64,000 nt of DNA from Schlesneria paludicola DSM 18645. GTDB taxonomy: Bacteria; Planctomycetota; Planctomycetia; Planctomycetales; Planctomycetaceae. Below are positions 26,257 through 35,289 of this stretch, piece after piece; the stretch's first letter is position 1; each line of letters starts with the position of its first letter. A program made the position numbers and the translations under genes. The notes beneath the pieces are model-generated. The model did not search any database. It worked only from the letters and a program-made list of their open reading frames with translations, and had not been told where the DNA came from. The DNA lies in the NCBI GenBank assembly GCA_945862235.1, contig CAMAYU010000006.1, forward strand, positions 1 through 64,000, written 5' to 3'.

Positions 26257-26710
26257 CGGTCAGCCCCAGTTGTTCGAGATCCAGCAGATCCTTTCGACGG
26301 CCGGCAAGTTGCTTGAGCAATTTGAGTCCCGGCCTCGACACCACCGAGACTCGCTTCCCCGAGTATTCAACGACAGCGCGGTCGTTCCACGCCAGTTGCA
26401 CCTCCTCGGCGGCAAGCATCAGGTCCAGCGTGAGCAACGATTTCCCGACGATCTTGGAAACGCGGACGATCTCCCATTTCGAGTCTTCACCATTTCCCAT
26501 CGGCAATCGACCACCCTCTAGCGTGAACTGACGGGCTGCTGCTGCCTGCAACGCCCGTTGCTCGTCGGAGGGATGGATGAGCAAGTCGATGTCTTCCGTA
26601 AAACGCGGGAATCCGTGAATGGCCACGGCAATGCCACCACACACGGCATAAGGGACGGCGGCAGCGTCAAAGGCTTCGATCAAGGAGAAGAACTCGTCAT
26701 AGAGGTCCAT
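26240..26710 (-). CDS. Nucleotidyltransferase-fold protein (AbiEii/DUF6036-like)
   Basis: A 156-residue protein starting MDLYDEFFSLIEAFDAAAVP. Motifs typical of the AbiEii/MNT-like nucleotidyltransferases: YAVCGGIAVAIHGFPRFTED followed by IDLLIHPSD (a G-G...h[DE]hD-like pattern) and later VSRPGLKLLKQLAGRRKDLL. It could transfer a nucleotide to protein or RNA as part of an antitoxin/toxin or defence pair; this is inferred from the fold. ATG at 26710 is preferred over the GTG at 26722. Confidence 0.78.
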   Translation of the reverse strand: MDLYDEFFSLIEAFDAAAVPYAVCGGIAVAIHGFPRFTEDIDLLIHPSDEQRALQAAAARQFTLEGGRLPMGNGEDSKWEIVRVSKIVGKSLLTLDLMLAAEEVQLAWNDRAVVEYSGKRVSVVSRPGLKLLKQLAGRRKDLLDLEQLGLTDEADH

Positions 26711-26750
26711 CGTCAACGTCACTCAATTGCTGAAGCATAATATGCGAGTG

Positions 26751-26783
26751 GAAGGACGGACGGGCAGGAGTGCCCATCCTACA
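26751..26783. repeat. Short GGACGGGCAGGAGTGCCCATCC hairpin
   Basis: GGAAGGACGGACGGGCAGGA followed by GTGCCCATCCTACAG makes a small palindrome, related to the element at 24577-24664. It lies in the gap between the DUF1549 gene and the nucleotidyltransferase. Confidence 0.5.
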
Positions 26784-26794
26784 GTTCCTTGTTT

Positions 26795-29026
26795 TCAATG
26801 GTTGAACGCAAACTCCAGGCTGTTCATCAGTGACCAAGCCAAGTCTTCAGCAGCCTTGCGGCGTTGGGAAGGCCCGGCGGTCAACAGGTGTTTCAGGCAG
26901 GCTTCGGCTTCGTCCGGCTTGGGGAGTCGGGCGAGGAACGTCAGGTATAGTTCTTCGACCAGTTGCCGGTCGTCCTTCCGGAATTGAGCGGTCAGTCGGG
27001 CGAGGCGGCCAGCGTCGTGAGACAGCTTCGCTTCGAGGTTCTCCGAATTCAATGTGTGCAGGATTTGGGCAACGTTGGGGGTCGAGACCCGCTCACACTC
27101 GCAAACGGTCGTGCGCGTCGGGCGGCCGGTTGTGGTGAGGAAGTAGTTCGTCGCCTGGCTGTCCCACAGTTGGACGGCTCGCACACCGGCTGGCACGCCG
27201 TCGAACTTCTCGGGGATGCCGGTCGTGTCGCAGATGGCGTCGAGCAGCACTTCGGCATCGAGCCTCCGCAGCAAAGAGCGCGAGTAGTTCTGCTCGTCGT
27301 TCGTGTTCGAAGCGTTGATCTCGGTCGATGCCTGATACGTGCGCGAGGCGACGATGAAGCGGATCAGCCGGTGGAAGTCGAATCGGCCCTGGACCAGTTC
27401 TCGCGCGAGGGCGTCCAGCAGTTCGGGGTTCGTCGGCGGGTTGGTCGAGCGGACATCATCGACCGGCTCGACGAGGCCGCGTCCCGTCAGGTGAGCCCAC
27501 GTGCGGTTCGCGACATTCCGCGCGAAGTACGGGTTGCTTGGCGAGGTCATCCAGTCGGCCAGCACCCTGCGGCGGTCTCCTTCGGGATTCTTGTCGGGCA
27601 TCGGCGTGGCGAGCGGATGCGCGAAGATGGCTTTGCCGGTGCGAGGATGATTCGTCGCGTCATTCTTGGATGCGAGCAGCATCTCACCGCGCGAGGTCGT
27701 CTTGAACGTGACCGGCGTGAAAAACGCCTGCATCCCGTAGTAGTCGTCCTGGCTCCAGCGGTCGAACGGATGATGATGGCACTTCGCGCAGTCGATCCTC
27801 ACGCCGAGCAGTGCCTGCGACAGCATCGCCGCCGCGTCACCGGGGTCCTTCGCCACCTTGTAGAAGTGACCGGCCGGATGCTCGGCGAGCAATCCGTCGG
27901 CCTGGACCAGTTCCCTCGCAAATTGATCGAGCGGCTTGTTCGAGGCGAAGCTGTCGCGGACCCATTTGTAATACGAGTAGGCTCCCTTGTGACCGAGTGC
28001 CAGTCGATCGACACGCAGCCAGTCGGACCATTTGAGTGCCCAGTAGTCGGCGAACTCGGGCCGCTTCAGCAGCGAATCGACCCACCGCGATCGCTTGTCG
28101 GGCTGCGAGTCACTCGCAAACGCACGGGCCTCATCCGCCGTGGGGAGTTTGCCGATCAGATCGAGCGTCACTCGACGTAAATAGGTCGCGTCGTCACAGA
28201 GCGGCGACCCGGCGATGTTCAGCTTCTTGAGTTTGGCATCGACCAGCCGGTCGATGTCATTCTTGTCCCCTCGCCCCGGCCCGGTCACCGCCGCTTCGGT
28301 GGTCGGGAGAGGGTTAGGGTGAGGGGGCTTCTCTTCTTTCATCGCTTCCGTGCGCGGAACAAGTGCCGTGAACACCGCCGTCGTTTCGGAATACGCCGCC
28401 ATAATCGCGACATCTCCCGCCACGTCCTGTGTCGTGACGAGCCCCGACTCATCGACCGTGGCGATCGCCTCGCGGTTCGTCTGGAACCGGGCATGCCGCG
28501 TCACATCGACTTCGTGTCCGTCCGAATAGATCGCCATCACCTTGAGTGGCTGCGTCGAACGAGCGGCCAAAACTTTCTCGGTCGGTTCGATGCGGAGCGA
28601 TGTCACGCGCGGAGCGTCCTCGCGCCCGGCGGGCATTCCGAGGGCGATCCAGTCGCGCAGCAGACGGTACTCGTCGGAACCACGCGGGATACGCACGCCT
28701 CCGCCGTGGGGTGAGCCTCCCGACATCTTCAGCAGCAGCAAACTTTGGTCGGGGATCGCGGGGACCACGCGCCGGCCGCGCGACTCCTGCGTGAGGGCGA
28801 TGTAGTCGGCCGCCGGATCGAAACCGAAAACCGACAGTTTGAACCCGTTCTGCCCCTCCGCCTTGCCGTGGCAGCCGGAGGCGTTGCAGCCGAAGCGACT
28901 GAGAATCGGCACGATGTCGTTAGCGAAGTGCATCCCGCGCGGAGCATCACCAGCTTCAACAGCATTCGCCATCGCGATCGCCGAAAACATCAGTAGACAC
29001 GGCCATGTGACCACGGGTCGGAACAT
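26795..29026 (-). CDS. DUF1549/DUF1553 cytochrome-like planctomycete protein (1)
   Basis: A 743-residue exported protein starting MFRPVVTWPCLLMFSAIAMA (signal peptide). In order: a haem-like PSCyt1 segment with CNASGCHGKAEGQNGFKLS (CX3CH), a bacterial Ig-like stretch (VMAIYSDGHEVDVTRHARF), DUF1549 (TYLRRVTLDLIGKLPTADEA) with CAKCHHHPFDRW (CXXCH), and DUF1553 from ~residue 510 (NPYFARNVANRTWAHLTGRG). Oddity: between the Ig-like part and DUF1549 the frame passes through a dispersed repeat that encodes KPPHPNPLPTTEAAVTGPGR. It pairs functionally with the DUF1501 gene downstream. Function of the pair is unknown. Confidence 0.93.
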   Translation of the reverse strand: MFRPVVTWPCLLMFSAIAMANAVEAGDAPRGMHFANDIVPILSRFGCNASGCHGKAEGQNGFKLSVFGFDPAADYIALTQESRGRRVVPAIPDQSLLLLKMSGGSPHGGGVRIPRGSDEYRLLRDWIALGMPAGREDAPRVTSLRIEPTEKVLAARSTQPLKVMAIYSDGHEVDVTRHARFQTNREAIATVDESGLVTTQDVAGDVAIMAAYSETTAVFTALVPRTEAMKEEKPPHPNPLPTTEAAVTGPGRGDKNDIDRLVDAKLKKLNIAGSPLCDDATYLRRVTLDLIGKLPTADEARAFASDSQPDKRSRWVDSLLKRPEFADYWALKWSDWLRVDRLALGHKGAYSYYKWVRDSFASNKPLDQFARELVQADGLLAEHPAGHFYKVAKDPGDAAAMLSQALLGVRIDCAKCHHHPFDRWSQDDYYGMQAFFTPVTFKTTSRGEMLLASKNDATNHPRTGKAIFAHPLATPMPDKNPEGDRRRVLADWMTSPSNPYFARNVANRTWAHLTGRGLVEPVDDVRSTNPPTNPELLDALARELVQGRFDFHRLIRFIVASRTYQASTEINASNTNDEQNYSRSLLRRLDAEVLLDAICDTTGIPEKFDGVPAGVRAVQLWDSQATNYFLTTTGRPTRTTVCECERVSTPNVAQILHTLNSENLEAKLSHDAGRLARLTAQFRKDDRQLVEELYLTFLARLPKPDEAEACLKHLLTAGPSQRRKAAEDLAWSLMNSLEFAFNH
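28263..28332. repeat. Dispersed repeat in frame inside the DUF1549 gene
   Basis: On the minus strand this reads AGCCCCCTCACCCTAACCCT followed by CTCCCGACCACC and ends GGGGCGAGGGGACAAG. That is the same element as the intergenic copies at 6924-6971 and 48248-48296. Here it keeps the frame and adds a Pro/Gly-rich linker between two domains. Confidence 0.75.
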
Positions 29027-29149
29027 TGTGTGTGGGTTTCGCGGGGCAGAGCATTCGGCGGGAGAGATCCATCGGGCGAGTCGGATGCTATTTATGTTTC
29101 GACCCACTCGCAAGCTGGGCTTGATCGGAACAACGGCGAACACAAGCTA

Positions 29150-29250
29150 ACAGCCCGTTAAAAAACGTCGGGTAAACGTCCCGCTAGTCCGTCTTGACCG
29201 CGAGAAAACGAGCAAGCCGGGAGGCTGACTCGACGCTTTTCAACAGGCTG
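29150..29250. repeat. Diverged (TG)TTGAAAA-CGTAGGGTAAG repeat copy
   Basis: It starts AACAGCCCGTTAAAAAACGT and ends CGACGCTTTTCAACAGGCTG, matching the outer parts of the better-conserved elements at 34902-34987 and 47080-47164. The inner part has diverged. It lies between the PQQ-propeller gene and the DUF1549 gene. Confidence 0.55.
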
Positions 29251-29267
29251 CTAATCGCGGCAAGAGT

Positions 29268-30584
29268 TCACTTTTGGCCAAGGCAGTACAGAAACTCTTT
29301 GCGGCCTTGGCCGGAACCGGTGGCCGTGCGGATGAAGATCTGGTTGCCGATGATCGCGGGTGAGGGGAAGGCTTCGTCGCCGAGTTGGTTTTCGGCGACG
29401 GATTCAAACTTCTCGGGATTCGGTTTGAAGACGTAGCAGACGCCGCGCTCGTTGGCTTGATAGATGTGTCCGCCCGCGAGGACTGGAGACGAACTGACCG
29501 GACCTTGGAGGCGTTGCTTCCACATCTCTTTTCCATCGGTGCCGCGCCAGCAGAAGAGGACTCCGCTGCCGGTCAGGGCGTAGACGTATCCTTGGTAAGC
29601 AAGCATCGACTCTTCGTAGCACTTCTGGTTGTTACTCCACAGAACTTTGCCGCTGCCATCGGCCTTCACCGCGAGCGTCTCCGCCTTCGGATAGCCACCG
29701 CTAGCGAAGACGATGTCGCCGTCCCAAACCATCGTGCCGCAGGTGGCAAACGTTGTTCCGTCTGCGGCCCACAAGCTCTTACCGTTGGCGGGATCGTAGC
29801 TCGACACCTGATTGGTTCCGCTGATCAGCAACTGATCTTTGCCAGCGACATGCGCGACGACCGGCGTTGAGAATGTGATGCTGCTTTTACGCGGCGTCCG
29901 CCAAACTTGCTTTCCAGTCTGGCGATCAAGAGCCGTGATCGCGCTCTCGCCATCAAACTCCGTCGCGATGATGACGGTCTCGCGATAGAGCGTCGGGGAA
30001 GGAGCGTAGCCGTACTCGTACGTCCTCGGTCGAAACGGCCCGACCGTCTCCTGCCAGACTCGCTTGCCATCGAGATCGAGGGCCGTCGCCTGCACGGTGT
30101 CACGGTGATAGAAGGTCGCGAAGAGTCGCTCGCCATCGCAGGCGAGCGTGGAAGACGCCTCCGTGTTTTTGGCGTGATTCTTCGCGGGGAAACCGCCCTT
30201 ACTCACATCCGTCTTCCACAGCGACTTGCCCGTCTGGCGATCAAACGCCAAGACCGAATGGACTTTTTGGGCTTCATCAGCCGTCGTCAGGAAGACTCGA
30301 TCACCGACGATGATCGGGGACGAATGGCCTCGCCCTGGAACCGGTGTCTTCCAGAGCACGTTTTCGGTGTTGCTCCATTTGGTCAGCACAGGCTCGGCCC
30401 CGACGGCCACTCCGTTCCGAGACGGCCCGCGCCACCACGGCCAATCTCGCTCCGCCGACAGCTTGGGGAAGTCGCCGATGCCGCGATCTTGCGCGGAGAC
30501 GACCTGCACGGCCAGTGGCGAGGCCGCGCAGGTGAGCGTGCCGAACAGCAGGCCAAGGCCAATCCAACGTTGAGCCAATCGCAT
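29268..30584 (-). CDS. Exported PQQ-like beta-propeller protein
   Basis: A 438-residue protein with signal peptide (MRLAQRWIGLGLLFGTLTCA). It has repeated propeller blades with AFDRQTGKSLWKT, ALDLDGKRVWQE, ALDRQTGKQVWRT, YDPANGKSLWAA and WRGTDGKEMWKQ. It begins after the leader with DWPWWRGPSRNGVAVG, the typical start of planctomycete PQQ-binding-like domain proteins. The pattern resembles BamB/quinoprotein propellers but no dehydrogenase catalytic motif is evident, so binding or structural function is likely. Confidence 0.9.
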   Translation of the reverse strand: MRLAQRWIGLGLLFGTLTCAASPLAVQVVSAQDRGIGDFPKLSAERDWPWWRGPSRNGVAVGAEPVLTKWSNTENVLWKTPVPGRGHSSPIIVGDRVFLTTADEAQKVHSVLAFDRQTGKSLWKTDVSKGGFPAKNHAKNTEASSTLACDGERLFATFYHRDTVQATALDLDGKRVWQETVGPFRPRTYEYGYAPSPTLYRETVIIATEFDGESAITALDRQTGKQVWRTPRKSSITFSTPVVAHVAGKDQLLISGTNQVSSYDPANGKSLWAADGTTFATCGTMVWDGDIVFASGGYPKAETLAVKADGSGKVLWSNNQKCYEESMLAYQGYVYALTGSGVLFCWRGTDGKEMWKQRLQGPVSSSPVLAGGHIYQANERGVCYVFKPNPEKFESVAENQLGDEAFPSPAIIGNQIFIRTATGSGQGRKEFLYCLGQK

Positions 30585-30799
30585 GTTTGTCAGTCCTTCA
30601 GTGTGGAGTTGAGAGAGTGAGTGGTGAGGGGCACCTCCACAAGCAAGCGACCCCACCGGGCCTGTCCCGGTGGCTCGCGGGTGTTTGCACTACTCACGTC
30701 ACGAGTTCGGGGAACACAAAACTAAAAGTAGTGCAAAGACCTGAATCCACAGGGGCAAGCCCGGTGGGGTTGCGCTTTGGTTGAGGACCAATGACTCAA

Positions 30800-32533
30800 T
30801 CACAAACGTGGGTTTGCCGGTTTGACGGGGGCCTGCCAGCCGTTCGCGCCCTTCACCTTGACCTTGCGGCTGTAGACGCGATCGCCGCAGGTGGCGAAGA
30901 CCGTGTCGAAGTTTTCACCGCCGAACGTCAGGTTGGAGACCTTGCCGTTGGGAGTCGGGATGATGCAGTTCACTCGTCCCGGTTGATCGCAGACTTGCAG
31001 GCCGAGTCGCGTCGCGGCCCACAGCCGGCCATCGCGATCGGTGCGGAGTCCATCCACGCCGCTGTCCTCGGCCGTGTCGGGGACATGCAAATGAAAGTAC
31101 TTCTGTTTGTGAGCCAGCGAACCATCGGCTTGAATTTGGTAGTTGTAGATCCAGTGGCTGCGGCTGTCGGCGACGTAGAGCAGCGACTGGTCGGGGGAAC
31201 AGCAGATGCCGTTTGCAAACTTGAGGCCCGCGTCCACGATCTTCTTCTCACCCTTGGGCGAGACGTACCAGACCTTGCTGTCATTGGGAGTCGCGAACGG
31301 GGCGGTCGCGAACAGGCTGCCATCGTGCCTGACCACGAGGTCGTTCCCCTTGAAGCCGTCCGCGAACACGGATGACTTCCCGTCGGCGTCCCAAGCGAGA
31401 ACTTGTTCGGTCGCACCGGCGTTCGCGTACAGCCGACCATCGGGACCAAACGCCTGTCCATCACCCTTCTTGGAATCAGCGAGGAACTCCGTCACTTTGC
31501 CATCGAGGCCCACCTTGAACGTCTTGCTGTTGGGGACTTCGTTGTAGAAGACCTCCCCCTTCGCATTGACCGACGGACCTTCCGTGAACTTGTAGCCATC
31601 GGCCACGAGCTTCCAATTCTCACCGGGGATCAGAATCTCTTGGCACTGTGGCGAGCCTTTGCCCGCTTGGACGGGGTTCGGCCAGTCCTTCCAGAGCCAA
31701 CGCATGGCGTCTGGGAAAATCTCTGTAGCGTGCTGGCCGCTGTGACCGCCCTCGCCCCAGTTGTGAGTCACTTCATACCCGGCGAAGACCAGCGAACGCT
31801 CCATCGCTTGGTTGGCCATCCACCAGTCGCCGCCGTAGATGTTCAGGTCTTTGCTGCCGTCTTCGAGGAAGATGCGGAGCGGCTTTGGCTCGTACTTGCG
31901 GATCAACGTCGAATAGTTGTGACCGCCGCGCAGTCCGACGTAGGTGCCGATGGCGCTGAAGACACGCTGAAAGGAATCGGGCCGCTCCCAAGCTGCGGTG
32001 AACGCACAGATCGCGCCGCTACTGGCTCCGCCAATCGCCCGGTCGTTGCCATCCTGAGACAGCTTGATCGCGCGACCGTCCTCGGTCTTTCGAGTCTCGA
32101 CCTCGGGCAGCAGTTCTTCCAACAAGAACCTCGCATAGGCGTCGCCCAGCCCGTCGTACTCGAAGCTGCGGTTGAAGCGAGGCAACGCTTGGTCCGAAGT
32201 CCCCTTCACGACACCCGGTGTGACGAACACGCCGATCGTGACCGGCATCTCCTTCTTGTGGATCAGTTCGTCGAAGACTTCGGGAGCCTTGTACTGCACG
32301 CCATCCTGATTGACGTACAGACAGGCGGGCTTGGCCGGGTCGTACTGCTTGGGGACGTAGATCGAGTACTCGCGCACCGTGCCGGGGAAAACCTTGGATT
32401 TCTCGAACGAGTACTTCTTCAATTCCCCCTTCGGCACGTCACTCTTCGGTGACTCTTGGGCACTTGCGAGCGAAGGCCCGCAGCCGAGCAACAGGCAGAG
32501 TGAGGCGACAATTGTCCCGACGAAGCGCAGCAT
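30800..32533 (-). CDS. Exported esterase (Fes-like) fused to SMP-30/gluconolactonase
   Basis: A 577-residue protein starting MLRFVGTIVASLCLLLGCGP. GCG at the end of the leader could be a lipobox or a signal peptidase I site. Residues ~35-270 resemble enterochelin-esterase-type alpha/beta hydrolases: RAIGGASSGAICAFTAAWER (Ser in GASSGA) and a His in NWGEGGHSGQHATEIFPDAM. Residues ~290-577 are an SMP-30/gluconolactonase propeller: YKFTEGPSVNAKGEVFYNEV, FAGDGQAFGPDGRLYA-like GDGQAFGPDGRLYANA, FANGICCSPDQSLLYVADSR and DGLRTDRDGRLWAAT. GAGGA lies 8 nt before the ATG. Likely acts on sugar esters and lactones outside the cytoplasm. Confidence 0.88.
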   Translation of the reverse strand: MLRFVGTIVASLCLLLGCGPSLASAQESPKSDVPKGELKKYSFEKSKVFPGTVREYSIYVPKQYDPAKPACLYVNQDGVQYKAPEVFDELIHKKEMPVTIGVFVTPGVVKGTSDQALPRFNRSFEYDGLGDAYARFLLEELLPEVETRKTEDGRAIKLSQDGNDRAIGGASSGAICAFTAAWERPDSFQRVFSAIGTYVGLRGGHNYSTLIRKYEPKPLRIFLEDGSKDLNIYGGDWWMANQAMERSLVFAGYEVTHNWGEGGHSGQHATEIFPDAMRWLWKDWPNPVQAGKGSPQCQEILIPGENWKLVADGYKFTEGPSVNAKGEVFYNEVPNSKTFKVGLDGKVTEFLADSKKGDGQAFGPDGRLYANAGATEQVLAWDADGKSSVFADGFKGNDLVVRHDGSLFATAPFATPNDSKVWYVSPKGEKKIVDAGLKFANGICCSPDQSLLYVADSRSHWIYNYQIQADGSLAHKQKYFHLHVPDTAEDSGVDGLRTDRDGRLWAATRLGLQVCDQPGRVNCIIPTPNGKVSNLTFGGENFDTVFATCGDRVYSRKVKVKGANGWQAPVKPANPRL

Positions 32534-32759
32534 GAGTGAGTCCTCTTTCAAACGTCATGGTGATGACAAGCAAGGCGGGGAGGAAGTATAGCCACGGACT
32601 CCCCGCATCCCCACCGTTGCGCTCCGGCGACAGTTGAACAACGTCGGGACGTCTGTTGTGATCCACTCTGCGGGCTGCGATTTTGTTTGGCATTGTTTAC
32701 GATCAGCCTCGTCCAATGACTGGCTGACTCACCGCGCGTAGCAGGAACACCGCCTGACC

Positions 32760-33176
32760 ATGAAACTGGCCTCACTCATCGCCGAACTCCAGGAACTCGA
32801 ACCGGAGGAAAAGTTGGAATGGCTCGTCGAATTCGCCGACCAGTTGCCCGAGCTGTCACCGGATTTGGTCCGTGAACCGTTTCCCGCATCGTGCCGAGTC
32901 CAAGAGTGCCAGACGCCGGTCCACTTGTGGGCGCGGTCGGTCGAGGGGCGAGTCCAAATCGAGGCGGATGTCCCTCGCAAATCACCGACGGTACGCGGGC
33001 TGGTTGCACTGTTGGTTGTTGGGTTGGACGGCGAGCCTCTTGAGACCGCGTTGTCTCTGCCGGAGGATTTGGTCGCTCATTGGGGGCTGAGTGCCGTGCT
33101 GGGAATGACTCGCCAGCAAGGGTTTCGTGGCGTTGTGGCTCGCATCAAACGGGCCTTGTTGGACTCTGCGGGTTAA
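32760..33176 (+). CDS. sufE: SufE-family sulfur acceptor
   Basis: SufE takes persulfide sulfur from the cysteine desulfurase SufS and passes it to the Fe-S scaffold. The 138-residue protein begins MKLASLIAELQELEPEEKLE; the acceptor cysteine is in CRVQECQTPVHLW (~residues 45-57), and the C-terminal helical segment GMTRQQGFRGVVARIKRALL is typical. No suf genes are adjacent. Iron-sulfur demand from the hydrogenase is a possible but unproven link. Confidence 0.88.
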   Translation: MKLASLIAELQELEPEEKLEWLVEFADQLPELSPDLVREPFPASCRVQECQTPVHLWARSVEGRVQIEADVPRKSPTVRGLVALLVVGLDGEPLETALSLPEDLVAHWGLSAVLGMTRQQGFRGVVARIKRALLDSAG

Positions 33177-33587
33177 GTCTGGACGATTAGTTCTCGTTCT
33201 CAAGAAAACAGCAAAACTCATCTCCCGTTGACGTTTTTTTCCTGTATGCTGCGACTCGAATTCCACTCTGCTTACGGGCGAAATGGGGTTCGCCCGCCCA
33301 ATTCCTGCCTGAATATACGTTGAAAAACAAGGTTGTGACCTTCAATCCAACCGCATTCTTCTTCTTGAGTCGAGCGCCGCTAACAGTGGGTTCTCGACGG
33401 ATCGATTCAACGATTTTCTCCGTCACAGATTTGTGCCCTCCCGTTTACCACGCCTTCGTCGGCCGAGGTAATTCGATGAGGTCGCCAGTTTGTTCCGGCC
33501 TGTACGACCGCGCGAGATGGCTCCCGGTGTCGGTTCATTCTGAAAGGCAACTCTGTGGCGAACGTCCTGCAACGAAAGAAAACTCAG
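33177..33587. other. Gap with no supported gene
   Basis: About 400 bp with lower GC than its surroundings (for example a TTTTTTCCTG run near 33233). Short frames exist on both strands, but none has a ribosome binding site or recognisable product. A GTG at 33555 with AAAGG upstream could be the true start of the following gene. Confidence 0.4.
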
Positions 33588-34151
33588 ATGACGGAAACCC
33601 CGGATCGCCCCGTGCGCATTCTCCCTTCCACGGAGCTGCCCTCATACACGTATGTCCCCGGTTCAGACACACCGCATCCGATCCGCGACCCGCGCGGACA
33701 CAGCTACCAGCGTAAATCTCCTCCGCCGAAACAGTTGACGGCAGCAACGTGGGCCGAAAATCGTCACTACCTGCTGGCGCTCGACTACTTCAACCACGGT
33801 TACTACTGGGAAGCTCATGAAGAGTGGGAACGGTTGTGGCGTGCCTCCGGCCCCGACACGTTGATCGGAAAGTTTTTGAAGGGCCTCGTCAAGCTGTCGG
33901 CCGCAGGTGTGAAGGTTCGCGAGAACAGTATTCACGGTGTGCGGCGTCATGCGGCTTCAGCGGGAGAGGTCTTCGCAGACGTGGCTGCTGAAGTTGGGAC
34001 CGAACATTACTGTGGCTTGGAGTTTGTCGTGCTGCAATTCGCCGCCGACCGCGCCGCTCAGATCGCCTACAAGGACCGAATCGGCTCCCCTCATAAGCCG
34101 GCTCGCGTCTTTCCGTTCGTCTTGGGAATTCAGGCGCCTCCGCTCGATTGA
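33588..34151 (+). CDS. DUF309 family protein
   Basis: A 187-residue protein; the start [20 protein letters not shown] is chosen because the recognisable part begins soon after, but GTG 33555 has a better ribosome binding site. The DUF309 signature [20 protein letters not shown] is at ~residues 70-89, with [19 protein letters not shown] following. The N-terminal [12 protein letters not shown] is shared by planctomycete members as I recall. Function unknown; the conserved His/Glu residues suggest metal binding. Confidence 0.82.
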   Translation: MTETPDRPVRILPSTELPSYTYVPGSDTPHPIRDPRGHSYQRKSPPPKQLTAATWAENRHYLLALDYFNHGYYWEAHEEWERLWRASGPDTLIGKFLKGLVKLSAAGVKVRENSIHGVRRHAASAGEVFADVAAEVGTEHYCGLEFVVLQFAADRAAQIAYKDRIGSPHKPARVFPFVLGIQAPPLD

Positions 34152-34273
34152 TGCGGGCAATTTCACGACTGAGACTCGAATCGGACGGCCACTTCGAGTG
34201 AAAGAGAGCGGCATTAATGCCGCTCTCTTCGTTGTGAGTGACCGGAAAGAACTCTTTCAAACAACAATGCCGT

Positions 34274-34313
34274 CTTTCGCTCCGCGAAAGAACGCCCTTT
34301 CGCGGAGCGAAAG
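34274..34313. repeat. CTTTCGCTCCGCGAAAG double palindrome
   Basis: CTTTCGCTCCGCGAAAG (34274-34290) is a palindrome around a 3-nt centre and is followed at 34297-34313 by its exact reverse complement, so alternative hairpins can form. A diverged relative is at 39795-39828. Confidence 0.7.
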
Positions 34314-34368
34314 GCGACAAATAGCGGAGTCGTTCTTGGACAAATACTAAGAATTTGTCCGAGAACAA

Positions 34369-34438
34369 CACCAACCCGAAGCATGAGCGAGGGCGAGAGT
34401 CGAGCGGCATTCGTCCTCGCTCACGCTTCGAGTTGGTG
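34369..34438. repeat. CACCAACCCGAAGC(A)TGAGCGAGG hairpin, copy 1
   Basis: Left arm 34369-34392 (CACCAACCCGAAGCATGAGC + GAGG) and right arm 34415-34438 (CCTCGCTCACGCTTCGAGTT + GGTG) pair with few mismatches. A second, longer copy is at 60913-61039. Confidence 0.72.
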
Positions 34439-34901
34439 TCGTTCAAAACACGGTGTAATTTTTTCGAATAAGTTCTAAGAGTCGCATACTCACAACGCCG
34501 GCTGGACGCCGCGTCCGTTCGGCTCTGCTGGGCAAACTCGGAAGGACGGCGCGTCCATCCTACGGGTAAATCATTTCCTGCCGCTCGCGTGGGCGTTCAG
34601 AGAAATCAAAACGAGCCGTCGAGTAAACTCCCGACGAAGTGAAGGGCCACTAAACTTGGCAGAGTTATCCCCGCCACTCGAAAATTCACGGCCCAGCGAA
34701 CACGGGTGTGCGTGCGAGCCAACAAGTGGATACTGGACAAATGTGTCTGTAATGTGACATTGGCTTGGAAATAATTGTGCTCGCCCAATTTTGGCGCAGC
34801 TCAGAGACGCATTTGGCCTCGTGCAACGAAGAGTTCTCGCCATGCGGCAGCCGCATTGAAACGAGACAGAAACAATCACCGGTAGCCGCCTATAGCAGCC
34901 T

Positions 34902-34987
34902 GTTGAAAAACGTAGGGTAAGCCTCTGGCTTGCCCCTTTTTCGACTGCATTTACGGGCAAGCGAGACGCTTACCCTACGTTTTCAAC
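34902..34987. repeat. GTTGAAAAACGTAGGGTAAGC hairpin, copy 1
   Basis: The outer arms GTTGAAAAACGTAGGGTAAG and CTTACCCTACGTTTTCAAC enclose a second stem around GGCTTGCCC / GGGCAAGC. The same element occurs at 47080-47164 and in diverged form at 29150-29250. Confidence 0.75.
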
Positions 34988-35289
34988 GGACGGGTCGCCT
35001 TTCACATCGCCACGAGTCATGTCTCGGAAAGCGAAGGAATCGTCACTTCGCACCACAGGTGGTGCTGCCTCAAAATGAGCCAGATTTGTTGGCGTGGTTT
35101 TGGGATGCCAGTGCTGACTGCTGGCCGCGCTGTGCTGAATTCATCGCCGAGCCTCGTGTGAATGACAGTCTTACTTGTAGTCGTTAAAACCGGTTGAGGA
35201 GTTAAAAAGTTGTCGCCGATCTTCTTAAACACGGTTTGAGCCCCAAGGCACATCGCGACGGCCCAAACGCGACTGCAATCAACTGATTC

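Larger units (their letters stand above)
34152..35289. other. Repeat-rich gap, no supported gene
   Basis: Over 1.1 kb with several hairpins (34274-34313, 34369-34438, 34902-34987) and a partial GGAAGGACGGCGCGTCCATCC palindrome near 34540-34561. Open frames here read straight through the hairpins and are not gene-like. The promoter of the ECF sigma gene should lie at its right end. Confidence 0.5.

Noticed and set aside
34571-34960. 129-codon minus-strand frame
   Set aside because: It runs through the hairpin at 34902-34987 and lacks gene-like composition or a ribosome binding site.
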